Below the pieces are notes generated by a model. That model searched no databases, was not told the DNA's origin, and saw only the letters and a program-made list of their open reading frames with translations. From Siderastrea siderea (lineage: Eukaryota; Cnidaria; Anthozoa; Scleractinia; Rhizangiidae), in the NCBI GenBank assembly GCA_964030785.1, contig OZ034968.1, forward strand, positions 25,981,686 to 26,045,685: a DNA stretch of 64,000 nt, given 5' to 3'. Numbering within the stretch: position 1 is the first letter of the stretch; each line of letters begins with the position of its first letter. Positions 1 to 12,300 of the stretch are shown here, one piece after another. Both the position numbers and the translations under genes were made by a program.

Positions 1-3000
1 ATGATCAAAATCCCATTCTTTTGAGAATTTCAGGAAATCGCGAGACGTAAACTGTGGTCCGTTGTCGGTGACCAGCTGTTCTGGTATACCGTGCCTTGCA
101 AAATGAGCTTTGAGCTTCTTGATTACATACACGGACGATGTGCTTCTAAGGTGATCAAGTTCGAAGAAATCACTGAAGTAGTCAGACGTCACCAGGTAGC
201 TCTTTCCCTCTAACTCAAACAGGTCAGCTGCAACGTACTGCCAGGGCCGACTTGGCGTTTCGTGACTCTTGAGCGTTTCCTTGGTCTGGCTTCGCTCGTA
301 TTCCCTACAGGCTTCGCAGGTTGACACATGATTCTTAATGTCCCCTGTCATACCAGGCCAATAAAGACACTCGCGCGCTCTGTTAAGGCAACCATTAACT
401 CCCAGGTGTGAGTTGTGAATTCTCCTGAGTAGTTCGCCTCTTGCAGCTTTCGGGACCACCACTCTCTCTCCCTTGAAAATAAGCCCATCTTGTACGGACA
501 TTTCGTCTCTCATGTTGAAATACGGAGAGACAACGGGTGGCAGGGCACTCTTGTGTTCAGGCCAGCCCTGCTGAATAACGGCCTTTAAAGCTTGAAGGGA
601 CTCGTCCTTCTCTGTTTCACGCTGGATCTGCAGGAGCCTCGCTTCAGATATTGGTAGATAGTTCATCATGTTGATGGTTTCAAATTCCGACTCAACTTGC
701 GTACACGATGGAAGATACGCCCTGGAGAGTGTGTCCGCCAGAAACATTTTGTTCCCTCGCTCGTATCGGACTTCTAAGTCGTACTTCTGCAAACGGATCA
801 TCATTCCTTGCAATCTCTTAGGAGCACGATGAAGTGGCTTCTTGACGATCGATTCTAGAGGCTTATGATCAGTGTGGACGATAGTCCTCCTGCCGAACGT
901 GTAATCATTGAACTTCTCCACTGAGAAAACAATTGCCATCATCTCCTTCTCAATCTGCGCATAGCGTGATTCAGTTTCTGTTAAGGCTCTACTGGCGTAC
1001 GCAATGGGGTGCCCATTTTGCATAAGTGCTGCGCCCAACCCACTCTGACTGCTATCACACTGGATTTCAAGCACTTCACTGGGCTTGTAGTACGCCAAAA
1101 CGGGTGCAGATACAATGAGATTCTTGACATCATTCCATGCCTTTTCTTGCAGGTCATCCCAACACCATACCGCATCTTTATGGGTAAGATCACGGAGAGG
1201 TTTCATGACATCAGACAGATTAGGAAGAAAACGACTAAGATAGTTAACCATTCCATTTAGCCGCAGTATGTCGTCTCGCTTCTCAGGGCGTGGCATCTCA
1301 ACGATCGCCCTGACTTTCTCAGGGTCCGGTTTTAGACCTTCGGCGGTAAGCAGGTGTCCATGGAATGGAACTTCATCACACTTGAACTCTAGCTTCTGAC
1401 TGTTGAGTTTGATGCCTTTCAGTTGACATCTGCTCATAAACGCTTCCAAATTGCTGTCATGATCGGCCTCGTTCGTGCCATGGATCAGAACATCATCTGC
1501 AATGCACTTAACACCGGGAAGACCATCTAGCTCTTGGTGGAGACGCTTCTGAAATATTTCACTTGAGACGCTGAGACCAAAGGGTAAACGAAGCCAACGA
1601 TATCGCCCATATGGTGTGGCGAAGGTTGTGAGCATGCTAGATTCATGATCTAGCTCCAAATGCCAAAAAGCTGATGCTAAATCAGTCTTAGTAAACACAC
1701 GTGCATCTGTGAGGTCAGGCAACAAATCATCAATAACAGGAATCTGGTAATGTTCTCTCTTTAAGGCATCATTGAGAGGTTTCGGATCGATGCAAACACG
1801 CAGCTCACCAGACTTCTTAACAGCAACCACAATCTGACTAACCCACTCGGTCGGTTCGTCAACAGGAGCGATGACCTTCAGACTTTCCAACCTTTGCAGT
1901 TCCTCTTTAAACTTCTCACGAATAGACACAGGAACTTTCCTTGCTGGGAGGATCACAGGCTTAGAACCAGGATGAACTTGAAGATGCACTTTTCCAGGTA
2001 TCGTTCCAAGACCCTTATCAAAAACATCTCGGTACTTATCTATCAGGCCACCACTCACATTCTCCACAACATTTACGAAATTCTCTTTGTGAATAGTTAA
2101 CAGCTTCATCTTCTCCGTCGTGTTTAAACCAAGCAAAGGCGTCAGATTTTCTTTAACAACCACAAATCTGACCTTGAACTTCTCATTGTTCCTGGGATTC
2201 ACGACCAACAAAGCACAGGTGCCAACAGGTTTTACTTTAGTACCATTCCACATAACCAAAGTTTGCGAACACGGAGCGAGTTCCTCGCCTTCGGCATATC
2301 TGAGAGGTAAAATGTTCGCGCTTGCACCACAATCTATTTGAAATCGAATTGGTCGCTGTTTAACCAACATCTCGGCAAATACAGCCCTCTCTTTAACAGC
2401 TTGTATTCTCACGACACTGATCTCTTCAGGCTCTTCTTCGCTTTCAATATTGTAAACAGGTACTCTCTTAGTACATTTCTTGGCAAAATGATTCTTTTCT
2501 TTGCACTTATTGCACGTCTTTCCCCACGCTGGGCACTTCTTTCTTGCCAATATATGCTCATATCCACAAAACTTACAGGAGATCTTCTTCAATTCCATGT
2601 TTGACTTTCCATCAGAAGATTTATCCGATTTTGTTTTCTTCGACTTGACCTGATTAACGGTGTCAACGGGCTCGGCGAGCGACTTCATCTGCATTGCGGT
2701 AACCTCTTCACTGCGACAAACATCAATACATTTATTTAAGGTGAGGTCTCTCATCCTTAGAAGCTTTTTAGTGGTTTGCTCGCCCTTGATTCCCAGTACG
2801 ATACGATCGCGTATGAGACTATCGCGTAAACAATCACAAAAGTTGCAGGTCTTTGCCAAGGTTTTCAACTCAGCGACGAAATTGTCGACCGTTTCCGTTG
2901 GAAGCTTGTCCCTCTTGTTGAAACAATATCTCTCATAAATCTCGTTTACTTCGCCGATGCAATGCTTTTCCATCTTGCCCATAACCACACGCCAGTCGTT

Positions 3001-3222
3001 CGCATTCTCCGTTTCGGAATAACTGAAGGTTTTGATCACCTTGAGACCATCATCGCCGATTGCGTGCTTGAACATAGCGAGCTGATACTCTGCACTTTCT
3101 CTTTCCAATCGAGAAATGACGAAATAATTGTTGTATTTCTCTTTCCATAACTTCCAGTTTTCGGCGATTTCTCCAGTTGTCTTCAGATCAAGATGCTGGG
3201 GCGGCAAGATCTGGTGAAACAT
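1..3222 (-). CDS. Ty3/gypsy retrotransposon Gag-Pol polyprotein, 3' part cut by window edge
   Basis: One open frame of 1074 codons runs from the ATG at 3222 to base 1 without a stop. I checked that the frame is the same in the protease, reverse transcriptase and integrase. In order it shows a Gag region, two cysteine clusters ending in a CX2CX4HX4C zinc knuckle (about 2500-2560), an aspartic protease with IDCGAS (about 2310-2335), a reverse transcriptase with the catalytic IADDV box (about 1489-1503), an RNase H segment with VHTDHKPL, an integrase HHCC zinc finger, and the start of the integrase core with VTDNGPQFTS near base 50. The element copies itself through RNA and inserts the cDNA. The ATG at 3222 is preferred because it lies 38 bases inside the LTR edge; an in-frame ATG at 3261 overlaps the LTR end. 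The unbroken frame suggests a young copy. The 3' LTR would lie left of the window. Confidence 0.93.
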   Translation of the reverse strand, partial: MFHQILPPQHLDLKTTGEIAENWKLWKEKYNNYFVISRLERESAEYQLAMFKHAIGDDGLKVIKTFSYSETENANDWRVVMGKMEKHCIGEVNEIYERYCFNKRDKLPTETVDNFVAELKTLAKTCNFCDCLRDSLIRDRIVLGIKGEQTTKKLLRMRDLTLNKCIDVCRSEEVTAMQMKSLAEPVDTVNQVKSKKTKSDKSSDGKSNMELKKISCKFCGYEHILARKKCPAWGKTCNKCKEKNHFAKKCTKRVPVYNIESEEEPEEISVVRIQAVKERAVFAEMLVKQRPIRFQIDCGASANILPLRYAEGEELAPCSQTLVMWNGTKVKPVGTCALLVVNPRNNEKFKVRFVVVKENLTPLLGLNTTEKMKLLTIHKENFVNVVENVSGGLIDKYRDVFDKGLGTIPGKVHLQVHPGSKPVILPARKVPVSIREKFKEELQRLESLKVIAPVDEPTEWVSQIVVAVKKSGELRVCIDPKPLNDALKREHYQIPVIDDLLPDLTDARVFTKTDLASAFWHLELDHESSMLTTFATPYGRYRWLRLPFGLSVSSEIFQKRLHQELDGLPGVKCIADDVLIHGTNEADHDSNLEAFMSRCQLKGIKLNSQKLEFKCDEVPFHGHLLTAEGLKPDPEKVRAIVEMPRPEKRDDILRLNGMVNYLSRFLPNLSDVMKPLRDLTHKDAVWCWDDLQEKAWNDVKNLIVSAPVLAYYKPSEVLEIQCDSSQSGLGAALMQNGHPIAYASRALTETESRYAQIEKEMMAIVFSVEKFNDYTFGRRTIVHTDHKPLESIVKKPLHRAPKRLQGMMIRLQKYDLEVRYERGNKMFLADTLSRAYLPSCTQVESEFETINMMNYLPISEARLLQIQRETEKDESLQALKAVIQQGWPEHKSALPPVVSPYFNMRDEMSVQDGLIFKGERVVVPKAARGELLRRIHNSHLGVNGCLNRARECLYWPGMTGDIKNHVSTCEACREYERSQTKETLKSHETPSRPWQYVAADLFELEGKSYLVTSDYFSDFFELDHLRSTSSVYVIKKLKAHFARHGIPEQLVTDNGPQFTSRDFLKFSKEWDFDH

Positions 3223-3242
3223 TGTTGATTGCGATGCTTGGG

Positions 3243-3260
3243 GCTGAGCCGCTGCCACCA
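3243..3260 (-). promoter_or_regulatory. Primer-binding site of the Ty3/gypsy element
   Basis: Directly after the LTR's terminal ACA, the minus strand reads TGGTGGCAGCGGCTCAGC. The leading TGG is what pairs with a tRNA CCA end. I do not recognise which tRNA it fits. Confidence 0.6.
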
Positions 3261-3769
3261 TGTAATAACAGCACAAGATTCGTGGTAAACGGCAAAAGAA
3301 GAACCTTTAATTCGTAGAGATCCTAACTGTGGTCGTACATCCTTTCAAGTGTCCTATAACACTTCATTTCGAATAACTAATTACCTCGAGCCTGAATAAA
3401 TTACATCAAAGCATGCAGCGAAAGAATTTAACACATTATGACACGCCATACAATTGTCCACGGCACTTTACAACACTACAATACTAATAATAACTTTTTA
3501 CAATACTGTAACTCTTAATTAGGTTAAAAACTACATCATTTATAAGTATAAAGATCATGTTCTCTCCCGCATTTAGGTCCGTAAATCCGATCACGTTCGT
3601 CCAAAATGCGTTTATTCGCTTACTTTTAGGACAGAGCTGGCACGATCGTCATGGTTTTCCGTGCCGTAGCTTTCTGAAAGGACAAGCTCTGTATACTGTA
3701 AACAATTTCCAGATTAAATTTTCCTCAATAGAAACTTAATTCGCCACAAAATCGATGGCTATTATAACA
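3261..3769 (-). mobile_element. 5' long terminal repeat of the Ty3/gypsy element
   Basis: Read on the minus strand, this 509-bp block starts TGTTATAATAGC and ends GCTGTTATTACA, an imperfect terminal inverted repeat with the TG...CA ends expected of an LTR. A TATAAA box lies at 3544-3539 on the minus strand. The inner boundary is firm because the primer site follows at once. The outer boundary rests on the inverted repeat only, since the other LTR is outside the window. The target duplication would begin at 3770. Confidence 0.75.
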
Positions 3770-4583
3770 AGGAAGGCCCAATTAAGTTATTTGGAGCTAC
3801 TAGGCAATGTTAGGCTACTTAGTTTTTTATTAATTAATTGGCATGACACATCATGTTTAGTTAAAAAGTTATAAAGTGTGTTTTTGAAATTACCATACAA
3901 TACTTTTTCTATTCTCTCTTCGTCCTCTTCTTCTTTATAAGCGTGAGTACAACTGGTGGTGGGCATTTTTAACTGCAAATGCGGTGACAGCAAGCAACTG
4001 GGAATCTTACCGCATTATACTCCCTCTGGATGGCAGGGTGGTCAGTGCTTTAAATTTGTAGGTTTAGTTTTCCTTAATTAATGAATGGGTGTTTGTTTCC
4101 CCAAAGCCCACTGGCGGAAACTTTTTTGGCCAATTTCAGGTGCAGTAATTCACACTGTGATCTTGTAAAAAAAGAAGTTTCTAAACAAGCTCAAAGGCTC
4201 CTATGAAATGATAAATAGTCTGCATAGATATATTTTAGCACTTTGATCAGTTTTGACATTTGTTCATATTATGGGCCATAAATTCAAAAAGTTTTAAAAC
4301 TATTTGAATACTTGCCTGTTCAGCTCCATCGCAGTTTTGGTTATACGGTTGAATCCCGGTAACTCGAAACCCGGACCGCTAACTCAAGCCTCCTGCTAAC
4401 TCAAAGTGATTTTTTCCCTCTTCAGGTCATTTTCTTTATTATTTTACTCTCAATAACTCGAACTTATGACAGCTCTAACCTTTCTCTTGAAGGTTCGAGT
4501 TACACTGTATCGGAAGTCAACTGTAAAATAATGATCTCTTCTGCTTTTGGTATTTTCTTGGCTAGCTTATAATTATATGAATT

Positions 4584-4655
4584 GTGGGGAGTTAGTTCAG
4601 TTGCTTAGAAGAGGACATTTCCGGGTTCAAATCTCAGGAAGAACACCTGATCTTA
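4584..4655 (+). repeat. tRNA-like sequence, probably a SINE head or tRNA pseudogene
   Basis: An A-box-like TTAGTTCAGTTGCTTAGA is followed about 20 bases later by a B-box-like GGTTCAAATCT, the spacing of an RNA polymerase III internal promoter, and a T-run comes soon after. The acceptor and T stems pair poorly, so a working tRNA is unlikely. Confidence 0.35.
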
Positions 4656-5306
4656 CCTTTTTTTTAAGGTTCTTCACTACATACTGTATACATTGGAAAA
4701 ATCACGAGAAGTGTTGAAAAAAATCACGTGTTGGAAAATCACGAGAAGTGCTGAAAAAAAAAATAACGATATCATAGTGTTTGTACTCATCAAAGGAGCA
4801 CAGAAGAAGCATAACACATGATGATCCAGCAGAGTGACTGCTGGGTAGTAGCTAGGCAAAATAAAATAATTATATATAGACTGCTTTAGATATAACTGGA
4901 ATTTAATATCTGTAGATTCGAGAGAAATTTGAAATCATTTCGGTTGTCAAGTATGTGAGCATAATTTCTCCCTGTGAAGGCCGCCGCATTTTGTTTAGCA
5001 ATCAAATATGTGCGCCCTCAGCAATAAGTAGAGTCATGATTTCACAGGCCGTCATGATCAGTGGTCAGTGGAACTACAAAGTATACATTGGATCGACCAA
5101 CCGACAAATCCCCCCAAATTATCCTCCCATACATGCTATAACATGTTCCAGTGCTACGTACATGTCTTCTCAAGTTAAAAATAAGCTTAACATTGCTTTT
5201 TATAATTATACAAGTGGCTTTTTGGGGCCAAAAAAGTATTTGGGCTTTGGAGAAATGCACACCAGGTCACTGGTGCCAGTCTGCACACATGTATATGGTC
5301 ACTAGT

Positions 5307-6251
5307 TTAACTCTTCAACCGTAGAAGTGCCAAAGGGCACCGACTATGAGTGACCCAGGCTTAAACACCAAGGAGTGCCAGGGCCACTATGAGTGGCCCA
5401 AAAACTAACATGCAATTTTATTGGCTAGTGATAACAAAGGGAGAACCTTGAGAACCAATGAAATTTACCCTACTGTAATTTTGAGTTGTTTGACATGTGT
5501 AGTTTCGTTTAGCATTCGCCTGAAAGTCGTGTGATAGACATTAGTTCCGAGTTTTGGCATCTTCTTGTGTGAAAAAGAAGAGAAAATGGCCGCCATTTTG
5601 TTTGAATGCATTTCTTGTCCAAAGAAGTCCATTTTAAAAGTAGATCTGACCACGAAAACCACTGAAATGTTATGATTAATATGTAAATATTCTTTGATAA
5701 AGCATTGTTTTCCTCTGGATTTATGTTAAACAATGAAATTTTGAATTGATTTCAACTTGTGTTGCTGTGATGTCGTCACCTTGCTAGAACGAGTGCATGG
5801 TGAAGAAGATGGATTTGAAGGAAAAATGTTGCTTAGCTACTTAATAATTGTAATTATTTTGGACTACAACAAAAGATGAATGCTTTGTTAGAATGTACAT
5901 GCTTTGTGGGGAGCTGATACTTATACAGTTAGGAGTTTTATTTGATATGTTTCTTTGTAAATATAGCAAACATGACAACCTTGACTTGCGTGGCACTGGC
6001 GTACTGCCCCCCTCCAAATCAAGGCACTTAAATGTACTCCCAGGGTTAAGTCCCAATATTGACAAGCATCTAATTTCTTGTTACAATAATTCACTACTTA
6101 ATCAAACGTACAGGTCACGAGAATAAAGCAAATGATCACCAAATATGAAATGTCTTGATGTTTGTGCAAATTCTCCCAACTAATACCATAAGAAATGCAT
6201 GGAGAAAATTAAGGAGAACATGCATATTGATATTGGGGCTTAAAGGGTTAA
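5307..6251. mobile_element. MITE with TTAACYCTTYAA ends
   Basis: The left end reads TTAACTCTTCAACC and the right end, reversed, reads TTAACCCTTTAAGCC, giving a short terminal inverted repeat around 945 bp of non-coding DNA. Part of its right side (about 6110-6200: cacgagaataaag...aaatgatcacca) recurs at 38270-38500, so this is a repeat family. Confidence 0.5.
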
Positions 6252-6334
6252 TAGTAATATCATTTAAATTACATTCATTCATTTATTTAATTTTACTTAT
6301 TTATTTAATATTTATTTTTCATTTTTTTTCTTAG

Positions 6335-9300
6335 AATCATGGCCTGTTGCCTCTTTTCCTCTTGTGCCAGAGGCGTGCAAGTTAGAAATACTCAAGGCCT
6401 GCCGGCATCATCATAGTATGGGTCTCAGATGCCCTTTGCAAGAAGAGTCGTTGTCCTCTCTGCAGCTGTCTTTTCCTGGCCAGTTTGTCCAAGTCCAGTA
6501 TGTTATTGGACTGGTTAGTGATGGTACACAGGAGTTACTAGAATGCAGACTGGAGGCCACTGGAAATGCACAGTTCAAAGTACTAGTACATGTAAGTTAT
6601 AATTTTATCCTCTTTGTAAGTTCATTGAACTCCCTGCCCTTGTAAAAATGGTGCCGGGATTCTTGGCGGGCGGTGGGATTCCCGGCGGCCAAAATCTCGG
6701 CGGGAACCCGGCGGGAATCTTGCCGGGATTCTTGGCGGGAAGCGGGATCCCGGCGGCCAATATCTCGGCGGGATTGCGGCGGGAGTCTTGCCGGGATTCT
6801 TGGTGGGAGACGGGATTCTCGGCAGCCAAAATCTCGGCAGGATCCTGGCGGGAGTCTTGCCGGGATTCTTGGCGGGTAACCGGATATCTCGGTGGGAGTG
6901 TTGCCGGGATTTGCGACGGGAAACAAAATTCCTTGCCGTCAAAATCTAAAATCTCCGAGGGTCCTGTCTGGAATCGTGCCAAACGTAATTAACATTAATC
7001 AAACTACCAGACGCTGACAAAACTATGTCCTATATTGCAGTCTCAAGTATTGTTGACATGATTGTTATCAGCCTTGCACGTGTTTCTTAATTGAATTATC
7101 CCTTATGTGGTACTATTTCCATGTGAGTATAACGAGAAGACAAAAAATAGTTCACGTGCATGTGTTGTTACTTCAGCGCGCCGAATTTAACGTTGTTGAT
7201 TAATTTCCACGTTCCCCATGAAAGCCTCGTGGTGCCAGGAGCGTTGCTGGTGGAAGGAGGCAAGTGTCTTCTTTATTTGCTGTGAAATCCGTAGTATCTG
7301 CAGGAGAATAACCAACGAACAGGAAGAGTTTGATTGTGTGTTGAGCATTTTTGTGTTTGTTTGCACTTGCATTTTATACGCTCAGATGTAAACCAGATGT
7401 GTTCGCGGTCCAGAGAGATCGATTTATTGGTAGTCAAGACAAAGCATGGAATAGCGGCCGTGCAGAAACTCGGGTTTGTTCATGATCATCTAAGAAAGGA
7501 ACAGTGTGCTGGACGAGAATTGTCAGTGGGAATTTAAATGCTGAGTGAAAGAAACGTATGAAATCTGAAGTATCTGGCAACGCAGTTTTGCGAAGCACCT
7601 TTTACAATTGTCATCAGAGGAACAAATACTGTTTGGTACTCCAAAGTATTCAGAATTTCACGGAACCGCCCCATTGGAGGAGGCAGGTGGAAAGGCTTCA
7701 CAGGGTTTTATTTTATAACATGCACACCGTTTCAGATTTAAGGTTAATCTACATCGTTATTTCAAGATTACTCTCTCTTTAATAAACGCAAGTGTATTAA
7801 ATTTTGTTGACGCGTTCTGCCTGAACATACGTGCAGGGTCTGTAATTGGGCGAAGCTTATGCAAAACACAAATTAAATCGCCAAATACTAGCAAATGTGG
7901 GGAATTTGTTGATTAAACATCTGCGCCGCTTGCATTGCGCTTCAACTTGTTTATAAATGTAAACACTGAAATATGATCATGCAGGGATGAACAGGGATGA
8001 CCATCCGTTTTTGTATAACCCTAAGAATCCAATAAATTGTATCTAGTAAATAATCCCATTATTTTCCTTTGTCTTTGTGCTTTATTTTGGATAGTTCAAC
8101 TGAAAACAGAATGTGCGAGGACCTTTTGAATGAAAACTATGTACATCTAATTAGACCGTCTCAATTTGTTATGGAATTTATCTTGCGTAGTTCTTCCTCA
8201 ACTATTCACCTTGGAAAAGAATACAAAAGGAGAACACGTTATGGAGAATAAAAAGGTGAAACCGACGACACCGAACAAAGAAAAATAGAATTCAAGGGAT
8301 TACAAACAAACTATACTTCCCGGTAACTTGAAGCGTCAGTTAATCGAACCTCCCGCCAACTTTATAACTCGAGGTGAACGCTTTTTTCTCTTCACAACAT
8401 TTCCTTCAGAATTTTGCCCTGGACAACTCAAACCTTCAAATAACTCGAACCTTTTTTATTTTCCTTAAAGGTTCGAGTAAAGAAACTGAAAAAGGAAAAT
8501 GACAGTGTAAAAATAAAGTGTTTGTTTTGTGGCGTCTTCTAGTCTTGCAGAAATTGGCTGCTCGCCAAACTGGTCACGCAAGTCACGATTTTTTTGTCAT
8601 GCAGTGCAAAGCTCGTGAAATTGTCGATCGCAAATTGTTTATATATTGTTGTTGTTGTTTTGCATCTAAAACTATTTAACAAGGAACTATTTTCAGTATT
8701 AGATTCTGCAACTTGCCACAAATTTTGAAATTTGTCAGACTTGTCACCTGGCTGTTCTGTTCGCTATCGGGCTAAATTGTGCCAAGTTTACGCAAATCTG
8801 AAGAAGACGGCGAAAATTAAGCTTACTTTTTGAACTCACAAAATGAATGCTTAAGTAATGTCTAAGAGCAAATTAGTTACCGGTAAGTAAGTTTATTTAT
8901 ACCATCCTCACACATTTTTATTGGTAAGTCAAGCTTTTTTTCAGTGTGGATTTTTTCTCACAAAGGAGCCTCTTTCTGTGAAAGACCCGCCAATGGTCAG
9001 TTTACTTGACTGAAATCAACATCGCCAATTAAAATAAATTAAAGGTTACCAGTCGACGACATATAAAAGGGTTCTTTCAGCGAAAAAAAAAACACACAAG
9101 GCAACGAAAAGCAGTACACGCTGATGCTTTTGAGTGAAATATAAAAGTGAAACTCACTGACCTTTTCCTCACCTGTTGAATGCTTGGAGCGACCAGACTC
9201 GTCGAAGGAAAGAAACCCAGTTCAGTAGCGGCTTCCATCGCGGCAAATTAGTAAGCTGTAGAGACTATAGACGTCCTTTGGAAATTTTTGAAAGCATTTA

Positions 9301-12300
9301 ACTCGATTGTTCATTCCTCAAATGTAGCTTTGTCCACAATATCTACTCATCCTTTGTTTAAGTTCATTCTCAGTACACTTTAGTGTGGCATGTTTTGCTG
9401 GGTTTAGCATGCCGGTGTCCTAGCCGATTTTGTCCCCCCTGGATTTTGTCCCCCCGGACCAAATCCGCTAGCGGATATTGTCCCCCGGACAATATCCGCT
9501 AGCCGATATTGACCCCCGGGAGACAATATTCGCTAGCGGATTTTGTCCCCCCTTCGCGAATTTTGTCCCCCCGTCAAAAGTGATCATACTTCGCTATCGT
9601 ACTCCTGGAGTCGTAAACGAATAAAAGAAAAGACGATTAAATGTGAATACGAATATTTCATGAACATTGAAAAGACGAAATAGACAAGGTAAGTCTCGGT
9701 GTTTACCAAACACCGCATTGGAAAAGCTATGTTTTTCTCAACACGGCCCGAAGCAACGTTTTCCAATCGAAAATCAAGTGTCATTTTTGTTGATCCTAGG
9801 CTAAAGTGCAGAACCAAATTTACAATTGCTTTTTTTTGTTAGTTTGTTGTATACGTCTGAAATTAAATAAATCAACTTTGTTTTACGAGGGTTGCACATA
9901 ACTTTCGACTAATAAACAATGTTCGGCTAACAAGTCCCAGTGTCAAGTTTGTTTATTAGAATAAATGTTCGGTTGAGTGAATTTACAAAAACCTGAAAAG
10001 ATACAGGACAATAAGATTACTGGACTCTAATTAATTTTTCGCTTGCCGATAAAACAAAGAGCAGTTTTCTCGACTTTTACTCTAGACAATAGATTTCTTT
10101 TAAATAGCTTCCGACATTAAACAGTTTTTCGCTTGCCGATAAAACAAAGAGCAGTTTTCTCGACTTTTACTCTAGACAATAGATTTCTTTTAAATAGCTT
10201 CCGACATTAAACAGTTTTTCGCTTGCCGATAAAACAAAGAGCAGTTTTCTCGACTTTTACTCTAGACAATAGATTTCTTTTAAATAGCTTCCGACATTAA
10301 ACAGTTTTTCGCTTGCCGATAAAACAAAGAGCGATTATTAAAGCCGCAACTCAAACAAGCTTAAGATTAACGTTTTCGATTCATTGCTAACAGGAACCGT
10401 AGTTAGACGCTGTGTTTAGTCAGGTCTTTTGTTTACGACAAGCTTTGCAATGAATTATAGTAAATTTCTGAAATAACTTAGAGACCAGCATAGAACGCAA
10501 AATTGCATCGCTATTATAAGAAGTGACTATATTTACTATAATAAATATGGCAGAATTATAACACGTTTTGTGTTGTCATTCGAGGGAACGTTGCAAAAAA
10601 GTTTGCAAATGGAAAGTTTACTGAGTAAGAGGGAAACAAAGCTTAAATAACAATTGTTGAGGGGGGGACAAATTCGGCGAAGGGGGACAATATCGGCTAG
10701 CGGATATTGTCCGGGGGGACAATATCCGCTAGCGGATTTGGTCCGGGGGGACAAAATCGGCGGGGGGACAAAATCCGCTGTGACACCGGCCGTTCTCTCG
10801 TTCACAACAGTTTCTTGAGTTTCTTTCAAAAGGTTCTCTTGCTTCAAACTTGACAGAACCATGTTGTTTTCGGTAAAAATAATAAGTTAAACGTTTCAAT
10901 TTTCTCCTGTACATACAACAAAAAGAAGCCATTTTCAGCTTGTTTTGTGGAAAAGTTCTCGCATTTTTTGGCTTACGCGAGCACCGCTCTCCGATGGCGT
11001 GATTGAATCAACCAATCACATTGTTACATTAACGCAATGGCGGGAGTCAAGGCGGGATTTTTTGGCGCGACTACGGTATTAGGTACACGCCCGGCAAGCA
11101 GCGAAGTTAAATTCAGAACGACAACATATTAGTCACAGGAAACAGTATTTAAAAACCCTTGCTTAACTCTTCCGTGGTGGCTTATAAAGAAAGTTCAACA
11201 AAGAGATAACATGACATCACCTAGACAGAAGTAGTCATTTAAAATACAGGGATGCGAAAACGAAGTCGGCCTCTGCATAAAAGGTAAGCTTAAGTGACAA
11301 CAAATAGACATCAGTGGTCTGATAAAATGAAATGACTTGTAAAACAGAGCCGATCAGAGCCAGCAGCGTTTCTGATCGTTGTTATTTTGGTAGATGTTGC
11401 GCGTAACGGCAAAGCTACAAAACCGGACAACCGTTAACATTGCTCTTCGTCGACTGTTATTTTCAGTTATATCGAGAACCCGGAATTATTCTCCTTACGG
11501 ATACAACACTGCGTTAATTGTCACTTTAATCCCGTTTGAAGATTATAAACTTTTGAAGATTAATAGAGTTCGGTATTAATGACCATCGTCTTTACAATCT
11601 CGCACAACGTGCGAGCGCGAACTCCCGCACGATGATCGCCCTATTTTTTATTCATCAACATAAGTTTAAAACGCACTCTGATAAAAATATCAGTTGCAAT
11701 AGACCTCGCTAAAGTTTGCTCGGGCTTTACATACCACAACTTGTAATATTTTTTCTGAAGTCTCATCACGGTCAGTTATGAATCTGCGCATCTTGCCAAG
11801 ATCGTAGTTGTCTTGCCGAGATTACGGTTGTCTTGGCGGGATCACCGATGTCTTGGCAAGATCACGCCGGGAACCGAAACTCTCGCCGGGATTCTTGCCA
11901 AGATCCCGGCCAAGATTTTTTCTTGCCAAGATCCCGTTAGAATCCCGGCGGGGAAATTCCGTTTCCCAGCAAGATTTTTCATTTCCCGGCAAGATCCCGG
12001 TAGGAAGCGGGATTCTTGGCGGGATCCCGCCGGGATCCCGGTAGCCATTTTACAAGGGTGCAATTATAGTCCCTTTGTCTAATTAATTTCAATGTTCAAC
12101 ACTTTAATTGTGAGACAATTACAATTAATTGTGAGATTAAAAACTTGTGAAAGAATTTGTTGAAAATTAACAACACAAAATTTTACGGTACCGTTATCGT
12201 ATGATCTTTAGTTTAGTTTTGTTTTGGTTAAATTTTTCACAATTTTATGTGACATTAAAATCTGTAGCATCTATTTTGAGACTATTCCAGCTAGTGTTTG

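Larger units (their letters stand above)
3770..6334. other. Non-coding region upstream of the first recognised exon of gene A
   Basis: I find no convincing coding exon here. Repeats rich in 'aactcgaa' lie at about 4340-4510; a related block sits at about 8330-8480 in gene A intron 1, which points to a shared transposon family. A tRNA-like sequence and a TTAA-flanked MITE are listed separately. The true first exon and promoter of gene A may lie here but I could not recognise them. Confidence 0.5.
6637..12058. mobile_element. 5.4 kb foldback-type element with long G/C-rich inverted arms
   Basis: The left end CCCTTGTAAAAATGG, followed by about 320 bases of GCCGGGATTCTTGGCGGG-type repeats (to about 6965), is mirrored at 11780-12058, which ends GGTAGCCATTTTACAAGGG. 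The arms themselves are degenerate tandem repeats with a unit of roughly 65 bases. No transposase was recognised between them. The interior includes the separate element at 9411-10790. It lies wholly in intron 1 of gene A. No clear target duplication was seen, so two independent insertions of one repeat are an alternative. Confidence 0.55.

Noticed and set aside
6597..6992. Overlapping frames rich in RQESRQDSR or GGSLAGIL on both strands
   Set aside because: They arise from GC-rich inverted-arm repeats of a mobile element, with no family match and equal openness in several frames.
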